Part shown: piece after piece, positions 33,967 through 44,273 of the stretch | Position numbering within the stretch: position 1 is the stretch's first letter | Layout: each line of letters starts with the position of its first letter | Assembly: GCA_031539425.1 (NCBI GenBank) | Contig: JAVKLI010000075.1 | Span: 1-44,412, forward strand | Length of the DNA: 44,412 nucleotides | Direction: 5' to 3' | From: UBA4416 sp031539425 | Lineage (GTDB): Bacteria; Bacteroidota; Bacteroidia; B-17B0; Aurantibacillaceae | The notes under the pieces: model-generated | The model's database searches: none | Seen by the model: only the letters and a program-made list of their open reading frames with translations | Told to the model about the DNA's origin: nothing | Program-made: the position numbers and the translations under genes

Positions 33967-35301
33967 ATGAAAAAGCAATTAATAAAATCTCGGTTACTTC
34001 CCTTAAGTTGGTCGTTACCATTGGCTATTTTAGTTTTTTATTATTGCCCCCCTTGTTTAAAATCTGCCCCCTTAATAGGTGTTTTACTAACACTTTTAGT
34101 AATTATCAATTTTAGATTTTTTATTAGCAGACTTCCCTTAATTACCCACATAGCACGCCTTGCTGTTGGAGGCTTATTTATTTTTTCTGGCTTTATAAAA
34201 GCCAATGATACCGTTGGCTTTAGCTATAAACTAAAAGAATACTTTGAAGTATTTAAAGCCGACAGCGGTTTAAATATATTTGAACATATTAGTTACCTAG
34301 CCCTTCCGTTAGCCGTTATTATGTGTGTAGCCGAAATGATACTTGGTTTTATGCTATTGGTAGGGTATAAACGAGACCTAACTTTAGCATTACTTTTTAT
34401 ACTTATTCTGTTTTTTACCTTCTTAACTTTTTATTCAGCTTGTTATAATAAGGTAACCACTTGCGGCTGCTTTGGCGATTTTTTGGTACTTAAACCATGG
34501 GAAAGTTTTTGGAAAGATATTTATTTATTAATACTCATCACCTTACTTTATGCAAGTAAAGAAAACATTAACCCCCTATTTGGTGAATTACTAAACGGCG
34601 CGTTTGTTATATTAGCCCTGCTAGCCTGCATTACCTTCCCTATTTATACCATTCGCAACCTGCCTGTTTTTGATTTTAGACCTTATGCCGTAGGTATGAA
34701 TATTAAAGAAAACATGAAACCTGGAGCTAAATTTCAGCCTGCTAAGTATGAAACCATTTTAGTTTATAAAAACCTTAAAACAAATACTAAACAAGAATTT
34801 AGTAATGATGAATACATTAAATCTAAAATATGGGAAGACACCCTTACTTGGAGATGGGAGGAAACAATAAATAAACTAACCCAAGATGCCGTTAACCCAC
34901 CTAAAATAGCCGATTTTTCTATCAAAACGTTGGAGCAACATGATATTACGGATTCTATTTTAACAGATAAAAATTACCGCTTTCTTATAATTTGCTGGGA
35001 CATTAACCAAACAAGCGATGATATTAAAGTACAATCAAAATTAAATGATTTATACGCATTGTGTAAATTAAACAAAATAAATATAACTGCCTGTACAGCT
35101 AGCGATGAAGCCTCTATTAAAGATTATATACAAAAAAATAGCACTAAATATCCTTTTGTAAATGTTGACGGTACGGTGCTTAAAACGATGATACGTTCAA
35201 ACCCTGGATTAATACTAATCAAACAGGGAACCATAATTATGAACTGGCACTATAATAATTTACCGGCGTTTTCGGAAATAAAGCAACAGTACATAAAATA
35301 G
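33967..35301 (+). CDS. DoxX/MauE-like membrane protein with thioredoxin-like C-terminal part
   Basis: 444 residues, with about eight helices in the first 230. ARLAVGGLFIFSGFIKANDT is a DoxX-type start, and the motif TTCGCFGD (Cys166, Cys168) is typical of the MauE/DoxX subgroup that handles disulfides. The C-terminal 190 residues are soluble and end with a segment (FLIICWDI, then KYPFVNVDGTVLKTMIRSNP and LILIKQGTII) that resembles a thioredoxin fold without the CxxC pair. This matches a BT_3928-like family common in Bacteroidota. Its role is probably envelope redox; the substrate is unknown. Confidence 0.8.
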   Translation: MKKQLIKSRLLPLSWSLPLAILVFYYCPPCLKSAPLIGVLLTLLVIINFRFFISRLPLITHIARLAVGGLFIFSGFIKANDTVGFSYKLKEYFEVFKADSGLNIFEHISYLALPLAVIMCVAEMILGFMLLVGYKRDLTLALLFILILFFTFLTFYSACYNKVTTCGCFGDFLVLKPWESFWKDIYLLILITLLYASKENINPLFGELLNGAFVILALLACITFPIYTIRNLPVFDFRPYAVGMNIKENMKPGAKFQPAKYETILVYKNLKTNTKQEFSNDEYIKSKIWEDTLTWRWEETINKLTQDAVNPPKIADFSIKTLEQHDITDSILTDKNYRFLIICWDINQTSDDIKVQSKLNDLYALCKLNKINITACTASDEASIKDYIQKNSTKYPFVNVDGTVLKTMIRSNPGLILIKQGTIIMNWHYNNLPAFSEIKQQYIK

Positions 35302-35347
35302 TATTTTTAATATCAGCACAACTTGAATTTAAAGGCAACACAAACAG

Positions 35348-37771
35348 ATGGCAACACAAACAGATACCTTAATGCAAAATTTAGATTTTGAAGACTTTAA
35401 AAAAATAGTACTTACAGATTTTAGAATAGCCTGCGAAAGTCGTCAAACAAGCCTTTTGGGGCGTAAGGAAGTGTTATCTGGCAAAGCTAAGTTTGGTATT
35501 TTTGGTGATGGAAAAGAAGTAGCTCAAATTGCTATGGCAAAAGCCTTTAAAAATGGCGATTTTAGAAGTGGCTATTATCGAGATCAAACTTTTATGATGG
35601 CTATCAATCAACTGTCAATTCAAGAGTATTTTGCAGGGCTTTATGGTCATTTAGATATTACCAAAGACCCCATGAGTGGGGGCCGACAAATGGGAGGCCA
35701 TTTTTCTACCGCCTTACTTAACCCTGATGGCAGTTTTAAAATTCATATAAATTCTAAAAACTCAGCAGCAGATTCATCACCAACAGCAAGCCAAATGCCT
35801 CGTTTATTAGGCTTAGGTTACGCCTCACATTTTTATAAAAACAACCCAGAATTACAAAAAACCCCCTTTTTAAATTTTAGCAATTGTGGTGAAGAAATTG
35901 CTTTTGGTACTATTGGTGATGCTTCTACATCAGAAGGGTTATTTTGGGAGTCGCTTAATGCTGCAGGCGTATTGCAAGTGCCAATTATAATGAGTGTGTG
36001 GGATGACGGTTATGGCATATCTGTACAAAAAAAACACCAAACCATTAAAGAAAGCATTTCTGAAGCTTTAAAAGGTTTTCAAAAAGATTTAAATAAAAAC
36101 AATGGCTTTGAAATATTTAAAACCAAAGGCTGGGATTATGCGCACCTTTGCGAAACCTACTACAAAGCCGAAAAAATATGTAGAGAACAGCACATCCCTG
36201 TTTTAATACATGTAGAAGAATTAACTCAAGTTAACGGGCATAGCACCTCTGGCTCTCACGAGCGCTATAAATCAAAAGATAGATTGGAATGGGAACGAGA
36301 TCACGATTGCATTAAGTGCATGAAAGAGTGGATGTTAGCGGCTAAAATTGCCGATACAGCCACTATAACTAAAATAGAAGAAGACGCTATTAACACCGTA
36401 AAAGAAGCAAAAAACAAAGCTTGGTCTGAATTTCAAAATGCTATAAAAAATGATTTACAAAGCGCTTTAAGCTATTTAATCAATTTACATAACGACACCA
36501 ATACTTCTCAAATAGAGCAAATTGTAAAACAACTTCAATCCATAAAAGACCCTATACAAAAGGATATCCACCAAGCTCTACATGCGGCATTACGGTTAAC
36601 AAACTCATCTAATACATTACCCTCTCGACAAGCATTAGCTGCATATTTAAAACAGAGTACACATACTAATGTGCATACGGTTGGTTCGCATTTACATTCA
36701 CAGTCAAGCAAAGCAGTTAAGTTCATTCAAGCAATAGCCCCAATTTATAATGACCCTAAAAAGGTAGATGCGCGAGAAATATTAAGAGATAATTTTGATA
36801 TTATACTTAACAAATACCCCGAAGTGCTCATTTTTGGCGAAGATGCTGGTAAAATTGGTGGTGTTAATCAAACATTAGAAGGATTACAAACTAAATATGG
36901 CATACATAGAGTATTTGATACCGGTATAAGAGAAGCCACCATTGTTGGTCAGGCAATAGGATTAGCCATGCGTGGCTTACGGCCAATTGCCGAAATTCAG
37001 TATTTAGATTATTTATTGTACGCCTTACAAACCATGAGTGATGATTTAGCCACCCTGCATTGGCGTACCGCAGGTTTACAAAAGGCACCTGTTATTATTA
37101 GCACCCGTGGCCATAGATTAGAAGGCGTATGGCATAGTGGCTCTCCACTTGGTATGATTATTCATTCGTGCAGAGGCATCAATATTTGTGTACCACGTAA
37201 CATGACTAAAGCAGCTGCCTTTTATAATACCTTATTGCAAAGCGATGAACCAGCTGTAGTAATAGAACCTTTAAACGCTTACAGATTAAAAGAATCAATG
37301 CCAAGTAACCTCGAACAAATGTGTGAAGCGCTTGGTATACCCGAAATTGTAGAGCGTGGCACAGATGTTACCCTTGTAACCTATGGCTCTACTTTACGCA
37401 TAGCTCAAGATGCTATAGAACATTTAAAACAATTTAATATATCCGTAGAATTAATTGACGTACAAACCTTATTACCTTTTGATGTAAATCACACCATTGT
37501 ACAATCTGTAAAACACACACACCGTGTGGTATTTTTAGATGAAGATGTAGAAGGTGGTGCTACTGCTTATATGATGCAGCAAGTGTTAGAAGTTCAAAAC
37601 GCATATCAATATTTGGATTCAAAACCCGTAACCATTACTGCCAAACCCCACAGGCCAGCCTACGGCACAGATGGTGATTATTTTTCAAAACCAAACGCAG
37701 ATGAAATTTTTTCTAAATTATATCAACTGATGCACGAAACAAATCCAAATCAGTTTCCGCTGATGTTTTAA
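35348..37771 (+). CDS. 2-oxoacid dehydrogenase E1, fused alpha and beta subunits
   Basis: Thiamine-diphosphate-dependent decarboxylase of a branched-chain or pyruvate-type dehydrogenase complex. 807 residues. The alpha part (about 1-420) has RDQTFMMAI, GGRQMGGHFS and the cofactor motif from Gly190-Asp191 in GTIGDASTSEGLFWESLNAA. The beta part (about 470-807) has VLIFGEDAGKIGGVN, FDTGIREATIVGQAIGLAMR and the closing VELIDVQTLLPFDVN. In most bacteria the halves are separate genes; the fusion is common in Bacteroidota. E2 and E3 are not in the window. Branched-chain 2-oxoacids are the most probable substrates, not proven. Confidence 0.93.
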   Translation: MATQTDTLMQNLDFEDFKKIVLTDFRIACESRQTSLLGRKEVLSGKAKFGIFGDGKEVAQIAMAKAFKNGDFRSGYYRDQTFMMAINQLSIQEYFAGLYGHLDITKDPMSGGRQMGGHFSTALLNPDGSFKIHINSKNSAADSSPTASQMPRLLGLGYASHFYKNNPELQKTPFLNFSNCGEEIAFGTIGDASTSEGLFWESLNAAGVLQVPIIMSVWDDGYGISVQKKHQTIKESISEALKGFQKDLNKNNGFEIFKTKGWDYAHLCETYYKAEKICREQHIPVLIHVEELTQVNGHSTSGSHERYKSKDRLEWERDHDCIKCMKEWMLAAKIADTATITKIEEDAINTVKEAKNKAWSEFQNAIKNDLQSALSYLINLHNDTNTSQIEQIVKQLQSIKDPIQKDIHQALHAALRLTNSSNTLPSRQALAAYLKQSTHTNVHTVGSHLHSQSSKAVKFIQAIAPIYNDPKKVDAREILRDNFDIILNKYPEVLIFGEDAGKIGGVNQTLEGLQTKYGIHRVFDTGIREATIVGQAIGLAMRGLRPIAEIQYLDYLLYALQTMSDDLATLHWRTAGLQKAPVIISTRGHRLEGVWHSGSPLGMIIHSCRGINICVPRNMTKAAAFYNTLLQSDEPAVVIEPLNAYRLKESMPSNLEQMCEALGIPEIVERGTDVTLVTYGSTLRIAQDAIEHLKQFNISVELIDVQTLLPFDVNHTIVQSVKHTHRVVFLDEDVEGGATAYMMQQVLEVQNAYQYLDSKPVTITAKPHRPAYGTDGDYFSKPNADEIFSKLYQLMHETNPNQFPLMF

Positions 37772-37856
37772 ATCTTAGACTCAACTAATAAATGCAACTA
37801 AATTTTAAAATAATTTAACTTACTTGTTACTATTTATTATTTAAATTTGTTAAATC

Positions 37857-38219
37857 ATGCATTTAAAATTAAAACATATTATTTTAACCTTTATAGTTGT
37901 TGTATTGAGCATAACAACTAAAGCCAATTGCAGCACACTTCATCTACACATTAAAAGCACTTTAACGCAAAATAGTTCTTTATATCAAGAAAAAGAAGCT
38001 AAATCTGACAGTGATTTATCATTTTTATTTGAATTAGAAGATGAAACTGAATTTAAAACTAAAGCAAAGAAAAAAAACGATTTTACCTTAATAGATATTA
38101 TAAAGGTTAAGCTAACTCAGGTTACTTCTGTGTTTTTTAATAAATCAATTTATTTTTTTAACCCGCTTAAAAAAATTAACCTCCAGACCTTAGCACTATT
38201 AAGTGTTTTTAAAATTTAG
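37857..38219 (+). CDS. small secreted protein upstream of the RND efflux operon
   Basis: 120 residues with a signal peptide (HIILTFIVVVLSITTKANC), a short His/Ser-rich linker (STLHLHIKS), an acidic middle (LFELEDETEFKTKAKKKN) and a hydrophobic C-terminal stretch (TSVFFNKSIYFFNPLKKINL). TAAATTTG at 37842-37849 fits the Bacteroidota -7 box, only 7 bases before the ATG. It precedes the efflux operon by 87 bases and may be its first gene. The plan resembles the frame at 11725 before the SulP operon. I do not recognise the family; metal or drug sensing would be a guess. Confidence 0.6.
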   Translation: MHLKLKHIILTFIVVVLSITTKANCSTLHLHIKSTLTQNSSLYQEKEAKSDSDLSFLFELEDETEFKTKAKKKNDFTLIDIIKVKLTQVTSVFFNKSIYFFNPLKKINLQTLALLSVFKI

Positions 38220-38306
38220 TTTTTAAACTATTTTTTTCTTTCCAAAAACCATTTAAAATGGCTTGTTTGGGCTTGTTACTAATTTAAATAATTTAAAAGT
38301 TAAAAA

Positions 38307-39389
38307 ATGAAATCCATAGTATTATTAAGCAGTTTTATAGGTATCACATTACTTACAGGTTGCCAATCACATAAAGAACAAAAAAGAAACGACCTTGTTT
38401 TTATAGTTACAAGCCCCTTACAAAAAGATACGATCGTAACACGAGAATATGTTTGTCAAATACACTCTATTCAGCATATAGAATTAAGAGCGTTAGAGAA
38501 GGGGTATCTTGAAAAAATATTTGTTGATGAAGGAGAGCATGTTAAAAAGGGGCAGTTGATGTTTCAAATTATGCCTTTAATTTACAATGCTGAGCTCCAA
38601 AAAGCGCAAGCAGAAGCAAATTTTGCAGATATTGAATATCAAAACACCAAACAACTTTCAGAAAAAAATATTGTTTCTCAAAATGAATTAGCATTATTAA
38701 AAGCAAAATTAGATAAATCAAAAGCTGAGGTTTCTTTAGCTCAAACTCATTTAGAGTTTACACAAATTAAAGCCCCGTTTAATGGGCTTATGGATCATTT
38801 ACGCGTTAGGTTAGGAAGCTTTGTAAATGAAGGTGATTTGCTTACAACTTTAGCAGATAATAGCAATATGTGGGTATATTTTAATGTGCCAGAAACAGAA
38901 TACTTAAACTATAAAACACATGAAATTGAAGACAAAGGTATTAGTGTTAATTTAAAAATGGCTAATGGCGAACTGTTTGAACATAAGGGAGAGGTAAAAA
39001 CTATAGAAGCAGATTTTAATAACGAAACGGGCAACATTGCATTTAGGGCAACATTTCCTAACCCGAAAGGATTATTAAGACATGGTGAAACAGGGAATAT
39101 TTTAATGAGAATTCCTGTTAAAAATGCCATGATTATTCCTCAAAAATCAACGTTTGAAATTTTAGAAAAAAAATATGTTTATATCGTAAATCAACATAAT
39201 GTGGTTCATTCTCAAGAAATAATTGTAGAAGCTGAAATGCCCGATTTATTTATTATAAAAAAAGGGCTTAATGTAAATGATAAAATATTATTAGAAGGCG
39301 TTAGAAAAGTGAAAGATAACGATATCATCCATATTGAATATGAAGATCCAAAAACGGTTCTTCCTAAATTAAAAGTATATGTAGAATAA
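38307..39389 (+). CDS. RND efflux periplasmic adaptor subunit (AcrA-like)
   Basis: Membrane-fusion lipoprotein of 360 residues linking pump to outer-membrane channel. Lipobox in IGITLLTGCQSHK. The lipoyl halves are visible as RALEKGYLEKIFVDEGEHVK and FTQIKAPFNGLMDHLRVRLG with a helical hairpin between (AQAEANFADIEYQNTKQLSE). A beta-barrel and membrane-proximal domain follow (TGNILMRIPVKNAMIIPQ). The RND gene starts 14 bases later. Together with the outer-membrane factor it makes a complete drug/solvent-type pump rather than a metal pump. Confidence 0.94.
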   Translation: MKSIVLLSSFIGITLLTGCQSHKEQKRNDLVFIVTSPLQKDTIVTREYVCQIHSIQHIELRALEKGYLEKIFVDEGEHVKKGQLMFQIMPLIYNAELQKAQAEANFADIEYQNTKQLSEKNIVSQNELALLKAKLDKSKAEVSLAQTHLEFTQIKAPFNGLMDHLRVRLGSFVNEGDLLTTLADNSNMWVYFNVPETEYLNYKTHEIEDKGISVNLKMANGELFEHKGEVKTIEADFNNETGNIAFRATFPNPKGLLRHGETGNILMRIPVKNAMIIPQKSTFEILEKKYVYIVNQHNVVHSQEIIVEAEMPDLFIIKKGLNVNDKILLEGVRKVKDNDIIHIEYEDPKTVLPKLKVYVE

Positions 39390-39403
39390 TAAAAATATAA
39401 AGT

Positions 39404-42400
39404 ATGAAGTTTAGTTTTATCAAAAGGCCTGTTTTGGCCATCGTTATATCTCTTATTATATTATTTGTTGGGAGCATTGCCTTAACTAATTTACCCATCT
39501 CACAATTTCCACAAGTAGCACCTCCTGTAATAATGGTAAGCGCATCATACCCTGGTGCCAGTGCTAAATCATTAGCCGAATCTGTTATCATTCCTCTAGA
39601 ACAATCAATTAATGGGGCTTGGGGAATGCGATACATGACGTCAGACGCTACATCTGCAGGCGAGGCTAATATTCAAGTAGTATTTAACCCTGGTACAGAT
39701 ATTAACCAAGCTATAGTGCAGGTATCAAATAGAGTACAGCAAGTAACTAATAACTTACCAATGCTTGTGCAACGAGAAGGCTTAATTATAAAGCCTATTA
39801 TACCAAGTATGCTTATGTATTTAAATTTATACAGCACTGATAAAAACATAGACATGAAGTTTTTATTTAATTATGCTGGTATTAATATGATACCTGAACT
39901 ACAAAGAATAGATGGATTAGGACATGTAGATATGTTAGGAAGTAGACAATATGCTATGCGCATTTGGCTTAACCCTGATAGAATGCGAGCCTATAACATA
40001 TCGCCAGATGATGTGATGGAAGCTTTAAATAATCAAAGTGTTATTGGTAAAATTGGACGTATTGGGCGTGGCGATCACAAACAAGCAGAAGCGTTAGAAT
40101 ATGTGTTAACCTACTCTGACAGATACAATGAACCAAAGCAATATGAAGAAGTAATTATAAAAGCCAATTCTAATGGCGAACTTTTAAAGTTAAAAGATAT
40201 TGCTACAGTAACATTAGGTAGTGAGTATTATGATATTTACAGTAGTATTGATGGCCGCCCATCTGCCGCTATGATTTTAAAACAAACCTATGGTAGTAAT
40301 GCCAAAGAGGTAATTAAAAATGTAAAAGCTAAACTAGAAGAACTAAAAAAATCATTTCCCCCTGGAATAAATTATGAGATTAATTATGATGTATCAAACT
40401 TTTTAGATGCATCAATTGAAAATGTAATACACACCTTACGAGATGCCTTTTTTTTAGTAGCCTTAGTGGTGTTATTATTTTTAGGTAATTGGCGCTCAAC
40501 CTTAATTCCAATTTTAGCTGTACCTATTTCGTTAGTTGGTGCATTTTTTTGTATGCAATTATTTGGACTCACCATTAATATGATTACCCTTTTTGCTTTA
40601 GTGCTTGCTATTGGTATTGTAGTTGATGATGCAATTGTAGTAGTAGAAGCCGTAAATGCAAAAATGCACGAGCAACATTTAACCCCTTATATGGCGGTTA
40701 AAAGCGTATTAAAAGAAATTACAGGTGCCGTTATTGCCATTACTTTACTAATGGTGGCTGTATTTATACCTATATCATTTTTATCTGGACCTGTTGGTGT
40801 ATTTTACAAACAATTTTCTATCACCATGGCTTCATCTATAGTTTTATCAGGTATTGTGGCGCTTACAGTTACCCCTGTGCTTTGTATTTTAATTTTAAAA
40901 AATACCCTTACAACTGAAAATCAAAACAAAAACTTGATACAACGTTTTTTTAATGGATTTAATAATGGTTTTGATAAACTCACCACTCAATATGTTAGAT
41001 TGCTTAAATCATTTTCACATAAAAAATTAATTTCAATTAGTTTGTTCATCATTTTTATACTAGGTATTTTTATTTGTAGTAAACAATTACCTGTAGGTTT
41101 TATACCAAGTGAAGATCAAGGCATGTTGTATGCTGTAGTTCAAACACCACCAGGTTCTACATTAGAAAGAACAAACGATGTATCTGAAAAATTAGTTACA
41201 CTCATTAAACAAGTTGATGAGGTTCAATCTGTATCGTCAATTGCAGGGTATGAAGTGCTTACAGAAGGAAGAGGATCTAATGCTGGAACTTGTTTAATTA
41301 ATTTAAAACCATGGAAGGATAGATCCAGAAGTATCAATGAAATAATTGAAGATTTAGAAGAGAAAGCAAAAGAACTACCTGGGGCAACTATTGAATTTTT
41401 CGATCCACCTGCTATTCCAGGATTTGGTGCCGCAGGAGGTTTTGCACTACAATTACTTGATAAAACAAACTCAGGGAATTTAATTCAGTTAGAAAAAACA
41501 TCAAATGATTTTATTAACGAATTAAAAAAACGGAAAGAACTAACGGGATTGTTTACTTTTTTTAGTGCTAATTTTCCACAATACGAAGTGGAAATTGATA
41601 ATCAAGCAGCCATGCAAAAGGGTGTATCTATAGGAAATGCAATGAATACCTTGTCTATATTTATTGGCAGTACTTATGATTTGGCTTTTATAAAATACCA
41701 ACGTTTTTTTAAAGCATTTGTGCAAGCAGCACCAGAGTTTAGAAGACTACCAAGCGATATTATGAACTTGTATGTAAAAAGTGATAATGGTGAAATGGTT
41801 CCCTTTTCTGCATTTATGAAAATAAATAAGAAACAAGGTGCCAATGAAATAAACAGGTATAATATGTATAACACCGCAGCAATTCGTGGTGGCCCAGCTA
41901 ATGGATATAGCAGCGGAGAAGCAATAGATGCTGTAAAAGAAGTAGCCGCTAAAACATTACCAAAAGGCTTTGGAATAGATTGGACTGCACTTTCATACGA
42001 TGAAACAAGGCGGGGTAATGAATCTATCTATATTTTTATGATAGTTTTAGTATTTGTTTATTTAGTTTTAGCTGCACAATTCGAAAGTTTTATCATTCCA
42101 TTAGCTATTTTATTTTCATTACCCGCAGGTATTTTTGGTTCATTTTTATTGCTTAATTTAATGGGATTAGCTAATGATATTTATGCACAGGTAGGAATGA
42201 TCATGTTGATTGGTTTACTTGGAAAAAACGCCGTATTAATTGTAGAATTTGCCATACATAAACAAAAAGAAGGTGCCTCTATTTTAGATGCCGCTATAGA
42301 AGGCGCTAAAGTAAGATTTAGACCTATACTCATGACTTCATTTGCTTTTATTGTAAGCTTAATTCCATTAGTATTAGCACACGGAGCTGGTGCTATTGGA

Positions 42401-42580
42401 AGTAAAACAATTGGCGCATCTGCATTAGGAGGTATGCTATTTGGCACTGTTTTTGGAATCATTTTAGTTCCCGGTTTATATTACATGTTTGGGTCTTTAA
42501 GCAAACCTAAAAATAAAACTAATGAAGAAAAATATATTGCAGCTTCACCTAATGCAAAAGATGAAAACATGATTTATTAA
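39404..42580 (+). CDS. HAE-1 type RND efflux pump (AcrB-like)
   Basis: Inner-membrane proton-driven pump, 1058 residues, full length. FIKRPVLAIVISLIILFVG opens helix 1; the porter domain contains SQFPQVAPPVIMVSASYPGA. The proton-relay acids are in VLAIGIVVDDAIVVVEAVN, with the partner Lys in LIGLLGKNAVLIVEFA, and GFIPSEDQGMLYAVVQTPPG marks the second periplasmic loop. The adjacent Asp-Asp and absence of metal-pump features place it with hydrophobe/amphiphile (multidrug) exporters. Overall 12-helix duplicated layout. It is co-transcribed with the adaptor before and the channel after it (10-base gap). Confidence 0.97.
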   Translation: MKFSFIKRPVLAIVISLIILFVGSIALTNLPISQFPQVAPPVIMVSASYPGASAKSLAESVIIPLEQSINGAWGMRYMTSDATSAGEANIQVVFNPGTDINQAIVQVSNRVQQVTNNLPMLVQREGLIIKPIIPSMLMYLNLYSTDKNIDMKFLFNYAGINMIPELQRIDGLGHVDMLGSRQYAMRIWLNPDRMRAYNISPDDVMEALNNQSVIGKIGRIGRGDHKQAEALEYVLTYSDRYNEPKQYEEVIIKANSNGELLKLKDIATVTLGSEYYDIYSSIDGRPSAAMILKQTYGSNAKEVIKNVKAKLEELKKSFPPGINYEINYDVSNFLDASIENVIHTLRDAFFLVALVVLLFLGNWRSTLIPILAVPISLVGAFFCMQLFGLTINMITLFALVLAIGIVVDDAIVVVEAVNAKMHEQHLTPYMAVKSVLKEITGAVIAITLLMVAVFIPISFLSGPVGVFYKQFSITMASSIVLSGIVALTVTPVLCILILKNTLTTENQNKNLIQRFFNGFNNGFDKLTTQYVRLLKSFSHKKLISISLFIIFILGIFICSKQLPVGFIPSEDQGMLYAVVQTPPGSTLERTNDVSEKLVTLIKQVDEVQSVSSIAGYEVLTEGRGSNAGTCLINLKPWKDRSRSINEIIEDLEEKAKELPGATIEFFDPPAIPGFGAAGGFALQLLDKTNSGNLIQLEKTSNDFINELKKRKELTGLFTFFSANFPQYEVEIDNQAAMQKGVSIGNAMNTLSIFIGSTYDLAFIKYQRFFKAFVQAAPEFRRLPSDIMNLYVKSDNGEMVPFSAFMKINKKQGANEINRYNMYNTAAIRGGPANGYSSGEAIDAVKEVAAKTLPKGFGIDWTALSYDETRRGNESIYIFMIVLVFVYLVLAAQFESFIIPLAILFSLPAGIFGSFLLLNLMGLANDIYAQVGMIMLIGLLGKNAVLIVEFAIHKQKEGASILDAAIEGAKVRFRPILMTSFAFIVSLIPLVLAHGAGAIGSKTIGASALGGMLFGTVFGIILVPGLYYMFGSLSKPKNKTNEEKYIAASPNAKDENMIY

Positions 42581-42590
42581 ACTTTTTAAT

Positions 42591-44024
42591 ATGACAATTT
42601 TAAACACAACTATAAAAAGCTTGCTAGCATCATTTTTATTTATAATAATATCCTGCAAAGTTCCTCAAATTTATAATAAAACAGAAAGTGTAACATTGCC
42701 AAAATCATACACAGGTTATGGAGATACTACAAATAGCGGATTTATAAACTGGCGTAAATTTTTTAATGATAATACATTAATTGCGCTCATAGATTTGGCA
42801 CTTTCAAATAACCAAGAACTAAATATCTTAACCCAAGAACTAAATATTGCAAGCAATGACGTGCTTGTAAGAAAAGCTGCTTATATACCAAAAGTAAATT
42901 TAGGAATGGGCACCGGAGTAGATAAGGTTGGAGAATATACACCACAAGGGGCAAGTAATAAAACTACTTTTATTTTACCAAACGAAAAAATGCCAGAACC
43001 TTCCTCTGACTATTTACTTAATTTAAAATTTAGTTGGGAAATTGATATATGGGGTAAACTTAAAAATTATAAAAAAGCCGCCTTGCATAAATACTTAGCT
43101 AGCGTAGAAGGTAAAAATTTTGCCATTACAACTTTAGTGGCAGAGGTAGCCAATACCTATTACGAATTATTAGCGCTTAACAATCAAATAGAACTATTAA
43201 AAAAAAATATAAATGTTCAAACAAATGCTTTAGAAATAGTAAAGTTTGAAAAACTTGCTGCCAAAGTAACCGAGCTAGCGGTTAAAAAATTTGAAGCAGA
43301 AGTATTTAAAAACCAAAGCAAGCAATACTATATTGAGCAGCAAATAATAATAACAGAAAACAAAATCAATTTTTTAATTGGTCGATTCCCTCAACCTATA
43401 AAACTTGATAATATTAATTTATTAACCACGCCATTAGATACAGTTTATGCTGGAGTTCCAAGTCAAATGTTGCAAAATAGAACAGATATAAGACAAGCGC
43501 AACAAAATTTAAATGCTGCAAAAATAAATGCAAAAGCCGTAAAAGCAGAGTTTTATCCTAATATTACTTTAACTGCAGATGTGGGTTTAAATGCATTTAA
43601 GCCTAAATATTTACTCGAATTACCTGGTTCAATAATTTATAATTTTGCCGGAGATTTGATGATGCCACTATTAAATAGAAATGCTATTAAGGCTGAATAC
43701 TTTAATGCTAACGCAAAACAGCTGCAAAGCATATTTGTTTATGAGCAAAGTCTTATTAAAGCCCACATTGAAGTAATTAATTTATTAAACGGATTAAGTA
43801 ATTTAACAAAAAGCTATAGTTTAAAAAATAAAGAAGTGGATGCGTTAACAGAGTCTACAGAAATTTCTAGCACTTTATTTAAATCTGCACGAGCAGATTA
43901 TATGGAAGTGCTTTTAACTCAGCGAGACGCCCTAGATGCTAAAATTGATTTGGTTGACATAAAACTACAACAAATACAAACACGCATCAACTTATACAAA
44001 GCGCTTGGGGGAGGTTGGAAATAA
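42591..44024 (+). CDS. outer-membrane efflux lipoprotein (TolC/NodT family)
   Basis: Outer-membrane channel subunit of the tripartite pump. 477 residues. Lipobox in FLFIIISCKVPQIYNK, then the family opening NWRKFFNDNTLIALIDLALS. Two homologous helical halves follow: LKFSWEIDIWGKLKNYKKAA and LVAEVANTYYELLALNNQIE in the first, and QMLQNRTDIRQAQQNLNAAK, with FYPNITLTADVGLNAF, in the second. The final YKALGGGWK is the typical C-terminus. It is the last gene of the operon; no terminator hairpin is obvious after it. Confidence 0.95.
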   Translation: MTILNTTIKSLLASFLFIIISCKVPQIYNKTESVTLPKSYTGYGDTTNSGFINWRKFFNDNTLIALIDLALSNNQELNILTQELNIASNDVLVRKAAYIPKVNLGMGTGVDKVGEYTPQGASNKTTFILPNEKMPEPSSDYLLNLKFSWEIDIWGKLKNYKKAALHKYLASVEGKNFAITTLVAEVANTYYELLALNNQIELLKKNINVQTNALEIVKFEKLAAKVTELAVKKFEAEVFKNQSKQYYIEQQIIITENKINFLIGRFPQPIKLDNINLLTTPLDTVYAGVPSQMLQNRTDIRQAQQNLNAAKINAKAVKAEFYPNITLTADVGLNAFKPKYLLELPGSIIYNFAGDLMMPLLNRNAIKAEYFNANAKQLQSIFVYEQSLIKAHIEVINLLNGLSNLTKSYSLKNKEVDALTESTEISSTLFKSARADYMEVLLTQRDALDAKIDLVDIKLQQIQTRINLYKALGGGWK

Positions 44025-44273
44025 AGCTGTAAAGTGGTTTAAAATGTAGTTTTAATTATAACTATCTTACCCTAGATTTGAATTAAAAAAAAAGCTTTTA
44101 CATTATTTTTTCGCTCTATTCGTTAAACTGTTCTGCTCCATTTTAACAAGTTAAATTAAAAATGAAAATAGACCTCTTTCATAATTGATATCATCCAGCT
44201 GATAACTTCTTAATTATGGTGTTAATGATTGGGCTATGTTTCTGATTTTTAGGCCTGAAATGGGAAGAGATAA
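44025..44273. other. non-coding or degenerate sequence after the efflux operon
   Basis: No intact gene. Plus-strand codons from 44236 (AMFLIFRPEMGRDKKTIRQL) run into a stop at 44305 and could be the decayed start of the transposase-like sequence that follows. ATAATT around 44181 and AATTAT around 44210 form a loose inverted pair, too weak to call. Confidence 0.3.

Noticed and set aside
38307..44024. Heavy-metal (CzcA/CusA-type) efflux system
   Set aside because: The RND protein has the Asp-Asp proton relay and overall motifs of the multidrug HAE-1 group.
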